In this document: piece after piece, positions 10,481 through 20,666 of the stretch | How the letters are laid out: each line of letters begins with the position of its first letter | How positions within the stretch are numbered: the stretch's first letter is position 1 | NCBI GenBank assembly: GCA_002964805.2 | Contig: PUDQ02000053.1 | Coordinates: 1-33,715 of the forward strand | From: Trametes villosa | Taxonomy: Eukaryota > Basidiomycota > Agaricomycetes > Polyporales > Polyporaceae | DNA: 33,715 nucleotides | Direction of reading: 5' to 3' | Made by a program: the position numbers and the translations under genes | Notes under the pieces: generated by a model | Database searches by the model: none | Told to the model about the DNA's origin: nothing | The model's input: the letters and a program-made list of their open reading frames with translations, nothing else

Positions 10481-11480
10481 CCGGAAAGGGGTTGGTACCA
10501 CCCCGCACCGCACCACACCGCGTCGCGCGACGACGCACAACTACACGAGTCAAGAGGCCACGCGGCACGGCGACACTCCACGTCGCCCGCACGACGCGGG
10601 TACACGCCCCCACGCGACGCAGGCCACTCGGAAGAGCCCCGAACGCGCCCTCGAGTACGTCGGAGATGCACGACCCGTTTCTCCGCGCGCCGCGTTTCCG
10701 GCCGCAGTTTCCGTCACCGACTCCTCAAGGCTAGGCCGCGCTCGCCGCTCGACCAACCCGTGCGCGGACAACGGCACGCCTCGCCGCTTATGATCCCGCA
10801 GGACGCCCACCCGCAACACGCCCTCGTCCGCCACTCCGGCGGCCCCGTTCACGCCACCCCAGCGATCTACGGCGGGGCGTCCGCCCGCCCGTCCGCCCGC
10901 CACATCACCGCGCCCGCCTACTGCTCTAGCCCACCCGCCCGCCATTCTGACGCAGATCTGCGGCACCGCGGCGCCTGCGCTCATCGACAATGCGGAGCTA
11001 CGGCGAGCATATCCGCGCGCTCTCACCGCTTCCACGCGCCCACGCGCCCACGCGCCCACGCGCCCACGCGCCCACGCGCCCATCCATCCGTCCGGCCGAC
11101 CGACGGCGCACGACTCCACGGACGCCATTCCGACGTCTGCTCTAGCCATGTGCCGGCGCACTCGTGCATACGCGCGCGCACGCGCAATCGCTAATCTGAC
11201 GCGCACGTCCACCGCCGCCCTCAATCGTCACGGGCCATGCGCGCGCGCCCCCGTCGTCGCTAATCCGACGCGCACGTCCGTCACTATGGCACGCGCACAT
11301 GCTACGCGCCGTGCGCGCGCCCCACCATGCGTCTGCACTCGCTCGCCACTCCGGCGCAGGAAGTCGGCTTCGCGCGCCCCCGCCCCCTGCGAGCCCGACG
11401 CACCTATTAAGGGAATCGGCCTTCTCGCCGAACCATGGCGACCTCGCTGACCCACGCGCATGCTCGCCACTGCGTCATGT
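10480..11480. repeat. C-rich, strand-asymmetric low-complexity block
   Basis: About 1 kb in which the plus strand is dominated by CGC, CAC, CCC and ACG words and the minus strand by their G-rich complements. It includes six perfect copies of the 8-bp unit CACGCGCC (11033-11080), and a degenerate pair of segments sharing a CGCTAAT(C/T)(C/T)GACGCGCACGTCC core around 11188 and 11256. Long frames are open on both strands only because AT-rich stop codons are rare here. I see no gene. Confidence 0.65.
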
Positions 11481-11646
11481 CAGCCTATCCATCCCCCTCA
11501 CTGTCGTGTATGTGGCATCAAGTGTTGTACGAAGAGAAAGGAGAAGTCCAGCACGTACCCGAACGTCCTTGAGGGCAAAAGAGTCTGCCGTGGCTGTCAC
11601 TCGCCTCCATGTTAATAAATAAATTTCGTTTCGATGCAGTACAAGT

Positions 11647-14600
11647 CTAGGATGCCATGCTGATATCACCCGGTTCACCCTCTTCACCATCTTCGCTCTG
11701 GGCGTCAGCGTCGGACGCCTCAGGTACACCTTCCTCGTCCTCCTCGCTACCGGGAGCGTTCTCCTCTCCGACCGCTGGGAGGGTGAAGTCGTAGTCCTCA
11801 TCGATGATTTTGAGGCGTCGGCGTTGGTGTGGCTTGAGGGTTGCGAGCCAGGCCTCGTCGTAACAGTTCCGCCACAAACCGATAGGCGCCTGAACGTCCA
11901 CCGTCCTAGACCAGTCCCCACGAGTGCGCGGAGGGTTGCCTCCCGTCTGATCGCCGTCCACGCCGTTGTCCCGTTTCTCCTGGTGCCAGTCGTCGAGTGT
12001 GTGCATGAAGGCGCTGTATCGCGCGCTCATCCAGCTCGCGTCGATGATGTTGTAGCTGGTAGGACGGAGCTTCACGCCTTTGTCGTCGCGAGCGGTCTCG
12101 TCGCCGCTCATGTCCTTGGGCTTCAAGAGCGCGAAGAGTACGAGATGGTGTTCCCACCCATTCTCGACCAGCACGCCCTCTCGTTGCATGTAAATCTAGA
12201 AGAGAAGGATGTCAGTAACCCCCGAATGCGCAGAGAGAGGTCTTCCACGCGTACCGTGTTCTTTCGGGAGTTCTGTCGGGCGCGCTGCTTCCTGCGTGCG
12301 ATCACCGCCTCGCTGGGCGGCGAACTTGTGACGAGTTGATACTGATCGCGACAGGTCGACATGTACGTGTCGAAGCCCGCTCCTATGTGGTCTTCATTAA
12401 TGTAACGCGCGGGCACGCCGGAGTTCTTGTATGCGCCTCCCTCGAAGTCGCGTAGAAGATGGCGGACGAAGTAGTCGCGCGCCTCGAGATTGAGGGGGAA
12501 AGAGCCTGACGGCCGGGTGAAATCGAACCTGAAGGGCTTCTTGGCGAAGTAGCTCTCCGTTCCGAACTGCTGGTACTCCCTGATTTCGCTTTTCGTCAAG
12601 GGCAGGTTCTTCTGGGCCATGGTCTTGTAGTCCTTGCCCGTGAAACGAAGGAGTGACCTCGCGTGGGCGCGTACGACAACCTGGTTACGATCGTTAGCTA
12701 ATGTGAGGAAGAAAGGAGCGGCCAGCTTACTTGAAGCTTCTTCAGATGTCTCTTCTCGTTCTGGACGACCAGGGCTCGCTCCTCAGTTGACAACGACACC
12801 GACTGGCCTTCCAAGACCACACGGGACAGCATCCCGCGCGGCTCGCGCTGACGTCTTGGGCCGGATAGCCTGAGTTCGCGCTGCTGGACGATAGGTGTGG
12901 TGGTTTGCGTATCCATTCTCTTGTAGATCTTCTTGATAGATCCGATCATGACTTGCCTACGAACATGTCAGCATGGAAGACAGAGAATGAGACGCGTACG
13001 CGCACGTACTGGAACTGTAAGTTCTGCTCATGGCGCTCCTCCATGACGTTGCTCATGTGTTGGAAGTCTCTCATCATCTTGATGGCGAACTCGTCCGACA
13101 TGCCTTGAGGGGCCATCGGCTGCTGCGGCGATGACAGTCAGTCTACCAGACAATCGACGACGGACAATCACCGCACTGACCTGATCGTCGCTTGGCCTGC
13201 TCGAGGTCGGACGCTGCGACGTCTGGCGCGGACGGGACTGCGTGGGACGCGGCTCTGGACGCCGGGATGGGCCCTACGCCAAATGAGTAGTGGCGCGCAC
13301 GTGTAGTAGATGTACGCACTGTTTTGGGCTCCTGGGAGGCGTTCCGCGACATCGCGGGACGGAGGCGTTGCGCACCTGGCCCTTCTTCGCCCATACTTTG
13401 TCCGTCCTCAACAAGACGCTCGACGTCATCCTCATCTTGGGCCCAATGCACCTTCTGGTGCCCGCCATCGTCACCGTTGTCGCCCGCGTCGTAAGCACCG
13501 ACGTCTGGCTCGTCGGAGGGCTCGCCCGCCTCATCGTCGTCGCCGTCCCCACCGCCAGCGTACATCTCGGTGTTGTTGTCTTCGTCCTCGTCGTCGCCGA
13601 AGTCACTGATGCTTTCGTCGAAGACGAAGTCGGACCCCTCGTCGTCCGATCCCCGGAGCATAGGATCATCCTGTAACTGTGTCAGCGTAGAGCGCACTTC
13701 AAGGCGATTGAAGGACCCGCCTCCTCGACGAGAAACGCCGATGCTAATTTGCGTTGCTTTGCGGGGGAGCGAACCGGGGGTGCGCCAGGTGCGAGAGAAG
13801 GGCGCATCCCAGAGCGGTCTTGATAGAACTGAGGAGTTGGTCGTGATGAGGAAGGCCGGCTGGGGGTGCGCTGTGCCATGGGGTACTGCGAGCGCATCGG
13901 GGATGCCTGCATGGCCATCGGGTTGAAAAACATCTGGCCCGGGTACTGTTGTGGGTATTGCCCTGGGAATTGCGGGTACTGCATCGGCATGCCAGGGGCG
14001 CCGAACTGTGGTTGCATTGAACCCGGGGCGTTGGGGAACATAGCTCCCATGTTCGCCGCAGCGTTGAATTGCTGAAACGCCCCCGGATTCATCATAGGCC
14101 CTGTAGCCTAATTCGGGAGGAAGTCAGCAGCGCCGTTACAACCCGTGTCACGACGTCTTACATGCTGCATGGCGAACTGAGCCTGGTAGTCGGGGAATTG
14201 CGCAGCCTGGTAGTCGGGGTATTGCGCCGGGCCTAGGACATCGCTGTCCCCGGCTGTCCAGTTGGCGCGAGGTCTCTGCGCCCGCTCGGGCTTCGCGCGT
14301 GCCGGAGCTTTACCCTGGCAAAGAACGGTTTAACATGGTGAAGCGTATCGGCGCTGACGAGGCGTACCTTGGCCTTAGACGAGGCTTTACTTTGCGGAAA
14401 CTGCCCCGGGGTAAGTGGGTCAACCCAACTCTGACCAAGATCGTGAGCCTTCATGAGACAAAGGCATATCATCAACCGAAGAACTGACCACAGACGCAGC
14501 CTGAGCAGCGGCTTCACGACTACGACTGCCGTGATGGGCACTAGCAGCTCGTTTCTTGGCTGCTGGAGCTGGCACGGTGTATGGATGGTACCGAGGGCCT

Positions 14601-14920
14601 GCCTCGGAGGCATCTCGAGACGTCGCTGCTGTGCCGCCTTGGGGTGGAATCGGGTCATCCGGGATGAGCGAGGGGTCGGGCGGAGGCTGGGGCGGAGGCT
14701 CAGGTGCTGGTTGAGCTGGAGGTTCGGGCGCAGGTTGGTATGGAGGTTCGGGCGCGGGCTGGATTGGATGCTCGGGCGGAGGTTGAGCTAGGGGCTCGGG
14801 CGGAGGCTGGAGTGGAGGCTCGGGCGCAGGCGGCGGCGGCGGCTGCTCAGGAGGATGGATCGCGGAGGAGGTTCCTCCGTCGGCGTTCGGGGACGTGGGC
14901 CTCGCACTGGGATCACTCAT
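11647..14920 (-). CDS. Large lineage-restricted protein, Pro/Gln-rich and acidic, unknown function
   Basis: Nine exons give a frame-consistent 938 aa: 14489-14920, 14368-14430, 14162-14314, 13730-14107, 13181-13676, 13010-13103, 12731-12956, 12255-12680, 11647-12195. Most introns are 45-60 nt. The fifth acceptor (AAG at 13104) is weak and was chosen only for frame. Layout: N-terminal tandem repeat of (P/A)EPPxQP units (residues about 25-80); Gln/Pro/Met/Tyr-rich prion-like stretch with PQFPGQYPQQYPGQ; an acidic tract (SDFGDDEDEDNN); then a folded part of roughly 400 residues from GMSDEFAIKMMRDFQHM onward, containing FTGKDYKTMAQKNLPLT and SYFAKKPFRFDFTRPSG; and an acidic tail. I do not recognise a named domain. 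Low-complexity plus acidic regions would fit a nuclear or chromatin-associated protein, but this is inference. Confidence 0.75.
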
Positions 14921-15008
14921 AGCGAGACGAGAGGGCGAGAGAGAGAGAGGAACTCCGGAGATCTGACCGTATTTGAGTGCCGCCGTTTCATTTCACGGCC
15001 CTTTGTTC

Positions 15009-15546
15009 TTAGGAAGCCGCGATCAAGGCGTGCGCGTGCACGCCACTGCGTGACTGCATGCGTGCAGCCTCGGGGCGGCGTGAACTCGCGTGGATCCGTG
15101 CCCCGCTGTGCCAGGCCACGCCTTGATCAGATGCAAGCGCGGGCTTCCCGGGGAACAGGCGCACCGGGTGGTGGCACGCCGCCTGGATCTGGTGCGTGAC
15201 CCCGGTCGTCGACGGGAGGGAGGCGCGCTGGTCGTCACAAGCTGGGCGGAGAGCTCGATGGGGGGCGTCGCCGTATCCCGAGGCGGCCTCCCCGCCGTAT
15301 CTGGAAGTAGCACTCGGAGCACCATACGCCCCTCCCGCAGCAGCGCCTGCGGCGCCGTACGCACCCGCGCTCGCGGCGTCGCCCCGTACCGAGTTTTTGC
15401 AGATGTTGTTCATGATCTGGGTGCTCGACGGGAAGGGATGGCGCTGCTGAGCCTGGGTGTGCTTGCGCACGAGCTTCGCGTCCGTCAGCGTCTCGCGCTC
15501 CTAGCGCGAGAGCGCTTGCGCGTCGGGTTGTGCGAGAGCATACCCG
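15009..15546 (-). other. Unassigned decayed sequence 3' of the F-BAR relic
   Basis: Minus-strand frames here include a stretch TLTDAKLVRKHTQAQQRHPF followed by STQIMNNICKNS and then an Ala/Gly/Tyr-rich run. It looks like former coding sequence but does not continue the F-BAR fold. Frames change several times. It may be the displaced end of another gene joined to the F-BAR relic by rearrangement. Confidence 0.35.
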
Positions 15547-16348
15547 TAATATTCGAGGCAACGGTAAGTTGAAATACTCCTGTCGAATGGTTTGCGTCTC
15601 GGTGACGGCTTTGCGATATGCGTCGGACGCGGTCGACATGCGCGCCCGGGTATCGTCTTCGTGTCGTTGTAGCTATATACCCGCCTGCGATCAGCGAGTC
15701 GCGCATGCACCGAGAACACAATTCGTACATTTTTGTGGCTTCTTACCCTTCAGCAGCATGCCTCCCTTCGCCATCGCTTTCCCTAGCACCCGCTTCCCCT
15801 TCACGGATGACCGCTCTTGCATCGTGTTGTCCTTGAACGACTTGTCCTCTTTTCGCAGGAATAGCCGCTCCGGCTCTTCCGCGGTCATGTCTAAGCGCGA
15901 CTTCGCCTTCTCCGTGACTGTCTCTGAATTCTGCAGAGAGCGCTCGTAGCGGGTAGCTAGGTCCTTCGTCTGCGAGTCCGAGTGAGCGCCCCGATGAGAC
16001 GACACGCAGTATGGAGACGAGGTGCACATACCGCTTTGCGGTTCTTGTCAACCTCCTTTGCAAGGTTCGAGAGTTCCTCGCTCATCTCGTTAGGCGCGAC
16101 GCAAACTCGATTCTGTTCTCCGCCATAACTTCGTGGGTGCGCATGGACGACTGTCTTGCGTTCACATATGATTCATTGAATGCAAGGTGTATAACCGGAC
16201 GTTTGAAGGTATGAACAACCTCTGGCACTTACCTTGTCTTCGCCTCGCTCGTCGCATACTCGTTCGCCGCCTGCCGCGCGAGCTTTTGCATGGCCTTGCC
16301 ATACTCGCCCTCCACGCCCGCGCGCCGCTTGAGAAACGCCGCGGCTTC
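15547..16348 (-). pseudogene. F-BAR domain protein relic (Rga8-like RhoGAP possible)
   Basis: Four exon-like segments on the minus strand encode an F-BAR (FCH) membrane-bending module: 16348-16233 (EAAAFLKRRAGVEGEYGKAM), about 16154-16032 (SSMRTHEVMAENRIEFASRL), 15969-15729 (TKDLATRYERSLQNSETV) and 15672-15547 (ARMSTASDAYRKAVTETQ then QEYFNLPLPRIL). In fungi this module occurs in endocytic and cytokinetic proteins, including Rga8-type RhoGAPs. A single-base deletion near 16091 breaks the frame just after ASRL. The first exons of an F-BAR domain are absent, and homology stops after PRIL. The gene is therefore cut at both ends and frameshifted. A sequencing error could explain one frameshift but not the missing ends. 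Confidence 0.7.
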
Positions 16349-16539
16349 CTGCACAGACGTCAACGTCATCCCGCGCACACGGAGTTAGTGCACGCACCCT
16401 ACAGGATACCATGATCTGATTCAATCCATGAGAAGCGGGACTCCGCACTGTAACGTAACTGGGGTCATCACCAGCCTTCAGCCACGCGAGCCGCAGGCCG
16501 CCGCAGTTGAGCACAATCCACTCACATCGGTCTCGCACA

Positions 16540-17270
16540 ACGCGCGCAAGATGTTCTCGTCGAAAGCTCTGCTCAGACAGCGTCGCCATTTCGCTGCAGA
16601 CGTTCGGTGGCGTCCGCGTTGCCGTGCTCCGCGGCCTACACAAACAAAACGAATCAGGAACACGGTAGCCGCAAGAAAGGTTACGGAAACACGTACCCTC
16701 GTGTAGCACTTGCGGGCAGCATTGACATCCTTGGGCCTGCCGACGCCGACTTCGGAGTAGTGCCGAGCGCGAACTCCGCGCTTGGTAAGCCTTTGCGTGC
16801 CGCGTTCTCCGCAAACGTCCACGCGAGGCCCTCGTCCTTGTCGAACCCGCCCTCCGCGCCGCACAGGAACCAATTGCTGAGCGCCATGACCGCCTCGATC
16901 CCACCCTGTTGGCTCGCAAGCGAGTGGTACTGCACGCTCAGCAGCGCGCCGAATGGGAACGGCGGGGTCGCGAACTCGTACGCGTGCCCGAGCTTATACT
17001 GCGCGGGCGCGAAGTTCAAGTATGCCGCGCACTCGAGGTGCCGCCGCGCCTCCTGTTGGGGCGTCGCGCCCGGCGGCAGATGCGGCTGGAAGACCTGCAG
17101 GGGGATGGACAGGTGCGGCGAGAACTCGTTGAGTAGGAGCAGACCGTAAACGTATGCCGGCTGCGGCACCTCGATGGTGGCGAGGGTTGCGGCGCGGTCG
17201 AGCAGCGGCAGTACTGAGTAGCCTTGCGTCTTCGCGAGTGCCAAAGCATCGCGAGCTGTCGTACTCTGCT
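16540..17270 (-). pseudogene. Sel1-repeat protein relic (Skt5/Chs4-like)
   Basis: Minus-strand frame 17270-16765 carries Sel1-like repeats: EARRHLECAAYLNFAPAQYK, SVQYHSLASQQGGIEAVMAL, GLAWTFAENAARKGLPSAEF. Proteins of this type include the chitin synthase activators Skt5/Chs4. After AEFALG the frame shifts: a missing T near 16760 moves YYSEVGVG and DVNAARKCYTR into another frame. An intron (about 16698-16638) still has GT..AG ends. Beyond it AAEHGNADATERL is again displaced relative to LSEQSFRREH by a second indel near 16590. No start codon is visible, because the upstream frame closes at a TGA near 17295. Two indels and no start mean it is probably dead. Confidence 0.65.
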
Positions 17271-17606
17271 TCGCGCCTTTCTCACGCCCTGCTCACCCAA
17301 TCGGTGATGCATCGCAGCTACTACACCGCCGAGCGTAGGCACATGCGCCCGCTTCCTCACACTGCGATGAACAGTCCGTGTCGCAGTACTACCGATCACA
17401 CGAAGTGGCCCCTGCAAAAAATGCCAGTGCTGCTCACCTATTTGCAAGCGTGATCCGTAAGGCAGTAAGCGTGTATGAGAATGGCCTGCCAATCGACTTG
17501 TAGTGTCACTAGTAGACTGAGTCCCGTTGGATAGATGGCATGACTAGAAAATACTGAGATCAGCCGTCCATGCATCGCTTCGGCGTGATCCCGACGGAAC
17601 ACTCAC
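17271..17606. other. Spacer between Sel1 relic and SUN gene
   Basis: No gene supported. A short plus-strand frame (17154-17453) overlaps the relic and looks like a shadow. It should contain the 3' UTR of the SUN-domain gene. Confidence 0.4.
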
Positions 17607-18683
17607 CTATCCCGACATGGCATCTCCGTGCACGCGGATGCGGCAGAGGCCCGTCCGCTTGCCACCCCAGTTGCTCTGTACCTCCACGACTATTACTCCG
17701 AAGGTGATTGAAGATTTGACGACGGGGGGTGCCAGGCGAAAGGTCTGGAGTGGAAACGCCGCGTAAGGGTTGTATTCGAAGTCGGCCAAGGGTAGGAAAG
17801 TGTAGCCGGAGGAGTGAGCGGGACCACGCCCCAATCTCACAACCGAATCCCGGTAGGCACGAAGCTGAGTGTCGTATGCGAGCTTGTTGTGATCACCGTC
17901 CACCGTGCCCCACACGGTGATGCGGCGAGGTGCCTCTGCGAGCGGACCGTGGTGTAAGACGACGTCAATGGCAATGTGGGTGAGCAGAAGTTGATGGATC
18001 AGAAGGCGAATCGCAACCTGCCCGCGGCCGCCAGAAAAGAACCAACAGGATTCGTCGGCGAGGTCTTCCGTCAATACGCTACCGGGCGCATAGGGATTGC
18101 CGTCGTGAGAGAACGCGGATGAGGATGTGAGACTAGGTATGATGCGTGCCCCATTGGAGGCTAGGGCGAAGTTGTGGGGTCGATCTGTACTCTCCAAAGC
18201 GATCCGGATTGCTTGTTGGACATGCTCTCGGTAGGCAGAGCTGATGCAGTAACCGGCGATGGTGAAGGGAAGACGAGGGAGCCCCGACGAAAGGATGGCG
18301 TCGTGAAGAAGAGACCCGGGCGCTAGGCATATCGAGAGGAACGCGGCGAGTATAGCAAGGAGGTAGAACCACACGGGCAGCTTGAGCCCGAGCGCGAGAG
18401 ATAAGGGTGTTCGAATGCCGTAGGCACCGTTCATCCTCCAGAACCTCTGCCCTGTAGAGTGCGAGGTGTCCCCTGGCTGCAAGGGCCTGGTTGGAGTGTC
18501 CTCGTGTATGGATACCGCCGGTGCGAAGTGGACCTGGCGGCGACCTACTTCAGCGCAGTGAGCATTCTATATGTGGAGCTTTTTCCGCGAGAATGAACAT
18601 GTGTACTCACTGTTGGAGGCGCCGCCATCTTCGAAGTCGAACCGAGCCGGGTCAAACGGGTCCTTGGGTCGGTCGGCCGGCAT
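17607..18683 (-). CDS. SUN-domain (Sad1/UNC-84) membrane protein
   Basis: Two exons (18683-18611 and 18544-17607) join in phase to give 336 aa; the first ATG of the joined frame is used. Residues 1-80 are polar and would face the nucleoplasm. Residues 81-98 (PVWFYLLAILAAFLSICL) form one transmembrane helix. From about residue 148 to the end lies a SUN domain: NFALASNGARIIPSLTSS, then a CWFF segment (191-194) followed by GGRGQVAIRL, then ITVWGTVDG, and the closing SNWGGKRTGLCRIRVHGD. SUN proteins sit in the inner nuclear membrane and pair with KASH proteins across the perinuclear space to form LINC bridges. The protein is short, lacking the usual long luminal coiled coil; residues 125-145 offer only a brief helix. 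It could instead be a SLP/SUCO-type ER SUN protein. Confidence 0.85.
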
Positions 18684-19179
18684 GCGCGCTGCTTGGAAGT
18701 ACAGGGCAAGAAGGAATGGCGGTCGGCGAGCGTGATGGCGAGCAAGGGCGAGAGGCGTCAGGTGCGCAAGCCGCGTGCTTTGGTGCTTTGCTGCATATGG
18801 ATACTCACGCTGAGACAGGCCTCAGGACACCTTGGCACACTTGGTTACGCCGCACTGCTCTCTCTTTAGCGCGCGTTCGAATCTCGCTCAAAGTATATTT
18901 TTGCTGTCAAAAATTTGGAATTGCGGAACGGAAGGAACGTACTACGCACAGAGGTACGCAGTTGGAGATCAGGCGTCGTGAGGCCGTGCGGGACAGGGGA
19001 GAGCAGGAAGTGGACTAAATTATAATCTACAGACGAGACGAAGCAACAAGAATAGATACACACGGGACGAAGCAACAAGAATAGATACAGATCCCGACCG
19101 AGAGCCTACTCATCCTTTCACCTCACTCACTAGATGTACACCCCCACGCGGAGAGCCGTAGCACGAACCGCTGCCGACG
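18684..19179. other. Intergenic spacer upstream of SUN gene
   Basis: Contains the upstream region of the SUN gene and the 3' end of the next minus-strand gene. A plus-strand frame (18491-19018) is open but overlaps the SUN first exon antisense and has no domain. The only clear element is the 24-bp direct repeat listed separately. Confidence 0.45.
19037..19089. repeat. Two-copy direct repeat, 24-bp unit, 29-bp period
   Basis: GACGAAGCAACAAGAATAGA followed by TACA occurs at 19037-19060 and again at 19066-19089. It lies at the 3' end of the minus-strand gene next door and may fall in its 3' UTR. Probably a simple slippage duplication. Confidence 0.8.
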
Positions 19180-20240
19180 CTAGCCACGAGAGACTACCCG
19201 CATGCTCAGTCAGTACCAACGAGTCATGGACGAAGCGCATAGGTATGCTCACCGCTTTGCCCCTTGTGATGTTTAACCATCCGTCTGACGCACCAGTCGG
19301 ACTTGACCCACGAAGGACGCTTCTGCGTCGGCGTGATGGTGAGTCGTCGGCCATCTTCGCGAGTCTCGCCTTCGGCGATGGGCCGCCAGGCAGGGTTGTC
19401 GCCAACCGCGGCCCAAACCCACAGCTTAGGCATGTCCAAGCCCAGGACTCGATTGCAGAAGAGGTCGCCAAGGGCGAGATCGGTCCTATCCGACAAAATC
19501 GGAGGCTTGCTGAGAGGTACGCGAGAGAAGCACTCCCACCAGAAGGTGAGACAGGTCTTGTCTTTCGTGGAAGACTTCCAGTGCTGCCTAATGAAGACAG
19601 GTTCTCCGTTCTACGGATGATAGTCAGCATACCGAATGCACGAAGTCGCAGAGAAGGCTTTACCTGGATACCGTAACGCGTCCAGATATCTGTCTCATTG
19701 CCGGGGGTGCCCGAAGGGGTGGTCGATGAACCACGGCGCGAGAGCTGCTCGTCGGCGGAGGCGTTGGAGGTCACAGAGGGATAGCGGACCAGCGTTTGAC
19801 GAGCTTTGCTCTTGCGGAGCGCGCTGCTCTGAGATGAGTCGACATGCTGATCTTTCCGCAATCCTTCAGCATCCGCGAAGCCGACCACAGCGGGGGATAG
19901 TCCGCGGCCGTCGCCAGCAGGAGTGCTCGCCCGCGATGAGGCCAGGTCGTCGTTCTCCGCCCCGCTGTCCGCGTCGGACTCGTCCTGAGCGAAGCGCCCT
20001 CGCGCAGCGACACGACGGCTGTAAGGTATACAAACATTAGACGAGGCTGACCAGTCACGAAGTGATAGCGCACCTAGAATCCTCGCCGAGCCTGAAGAGA
20101 TTCGTGATCGTAGGCTGCGCGCCCCGCGCTCGCCATTCAGGAGAAGGCATCCGGATATCGATGTGCGTGCTTGCGTTTGGAGACACGACGACGTTCGCGT
20201 TAAAGCGAAGCTGTGCCCTCTGGGTGCGAAGGGGTGGCAT
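19180..20240 (-). CDS. Unknown protein with Trp-rich C-terminal domain
   Basis: Exons 20240-20074, 20018-19664, 19610-19253 and a short last exon 19193-19180 give 297 aa. Another acceptor at about 19183 would instead extend the protein to a stop at 19130. The start is a true ATG. Residues 1-55 are compact and polar. Residues 56-170 are Ser/Asp/Ala-rich and probably disordered. The third exon encodes a conserved-looking domain of about 120 residues: TRYGIQ joined to NGEPVFIRQHWKSST, then CLTFWWECFSRVPLS, DMPKLWVWAAVGDNPAWRPI and KRPSWVKSDWCVRRMVKHHK. I do not recognise this family. It has no signal peptide or membrane segment. Function unknown. Confidence 0.65.
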
Positions 20241-20666
20241 GCTCGAGTGGGCGGGGGAGGTGGGGGAGAGCGGGCCTGAGCGCTGCCCAGCAGGACGGAC
20301 AGGTTGGCATACTTATACTACCTGAGGACAAGGGCCGTTTGACTTGAGGTTTCGTGCATCCGTGCGCGCGCAGATGCGCAGTGCGACGGGATCACAAGGA
20401 GGTGATGTGCATTGCGCACTACGCACCGGAAAGGCGAGCCAGCAGAGGGGCCTGCGGAGGCGTGCTTTGATCCTCATGACGGGCGCCTCCTTCGTGGTGG
20501 GACATGGGCGCTTCGAGCGGGTGCTTGCACGCCCTGCGCGCCCGTCGGAACGGAGCTATGGGCACCCACCACCGGCGAGTGGATATCGCAGCTCCCTCGT
20601 AGTGGTGCGAAGTCCTAGAATATGTAGATGAATGCAAAACGGTAGTACAACAACAGACATTAAAAA
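20241..20666. other. Intergenic spacer
   Basis: About 425 bp between the start of the Trp-rich gene and the 3' end of the WD40 gene, both minus strand. Plus-strand frames at 20344-20631 and 20412-20618 are open but overlap each other and have no domain. No repeat or RNA gene seen. Confidence 0.45.

Noticed and set aside
10475..11224. Long ORFs on both strands (239 aa plus, 224 aa minus)
   Set aside because: They overlap each other, are built of low-complexity Arg/Ala/His/Pro words, and are open only because stop codons are rare in this GC-rich repeat block.
12731..13181. A single-exon reading of the large minus-strand gene around 13104-13180
   Set aside because: The frame after KRRSG runs into a stop at 13143, so an intron is needed. 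The exact acceptor is still uncertain.
15530..15949. Plus-strand 139-aa ORF over the F-BAR relic
   Set aside because: It is antisense to recognisable F-BAR exons and has no domain of its own.
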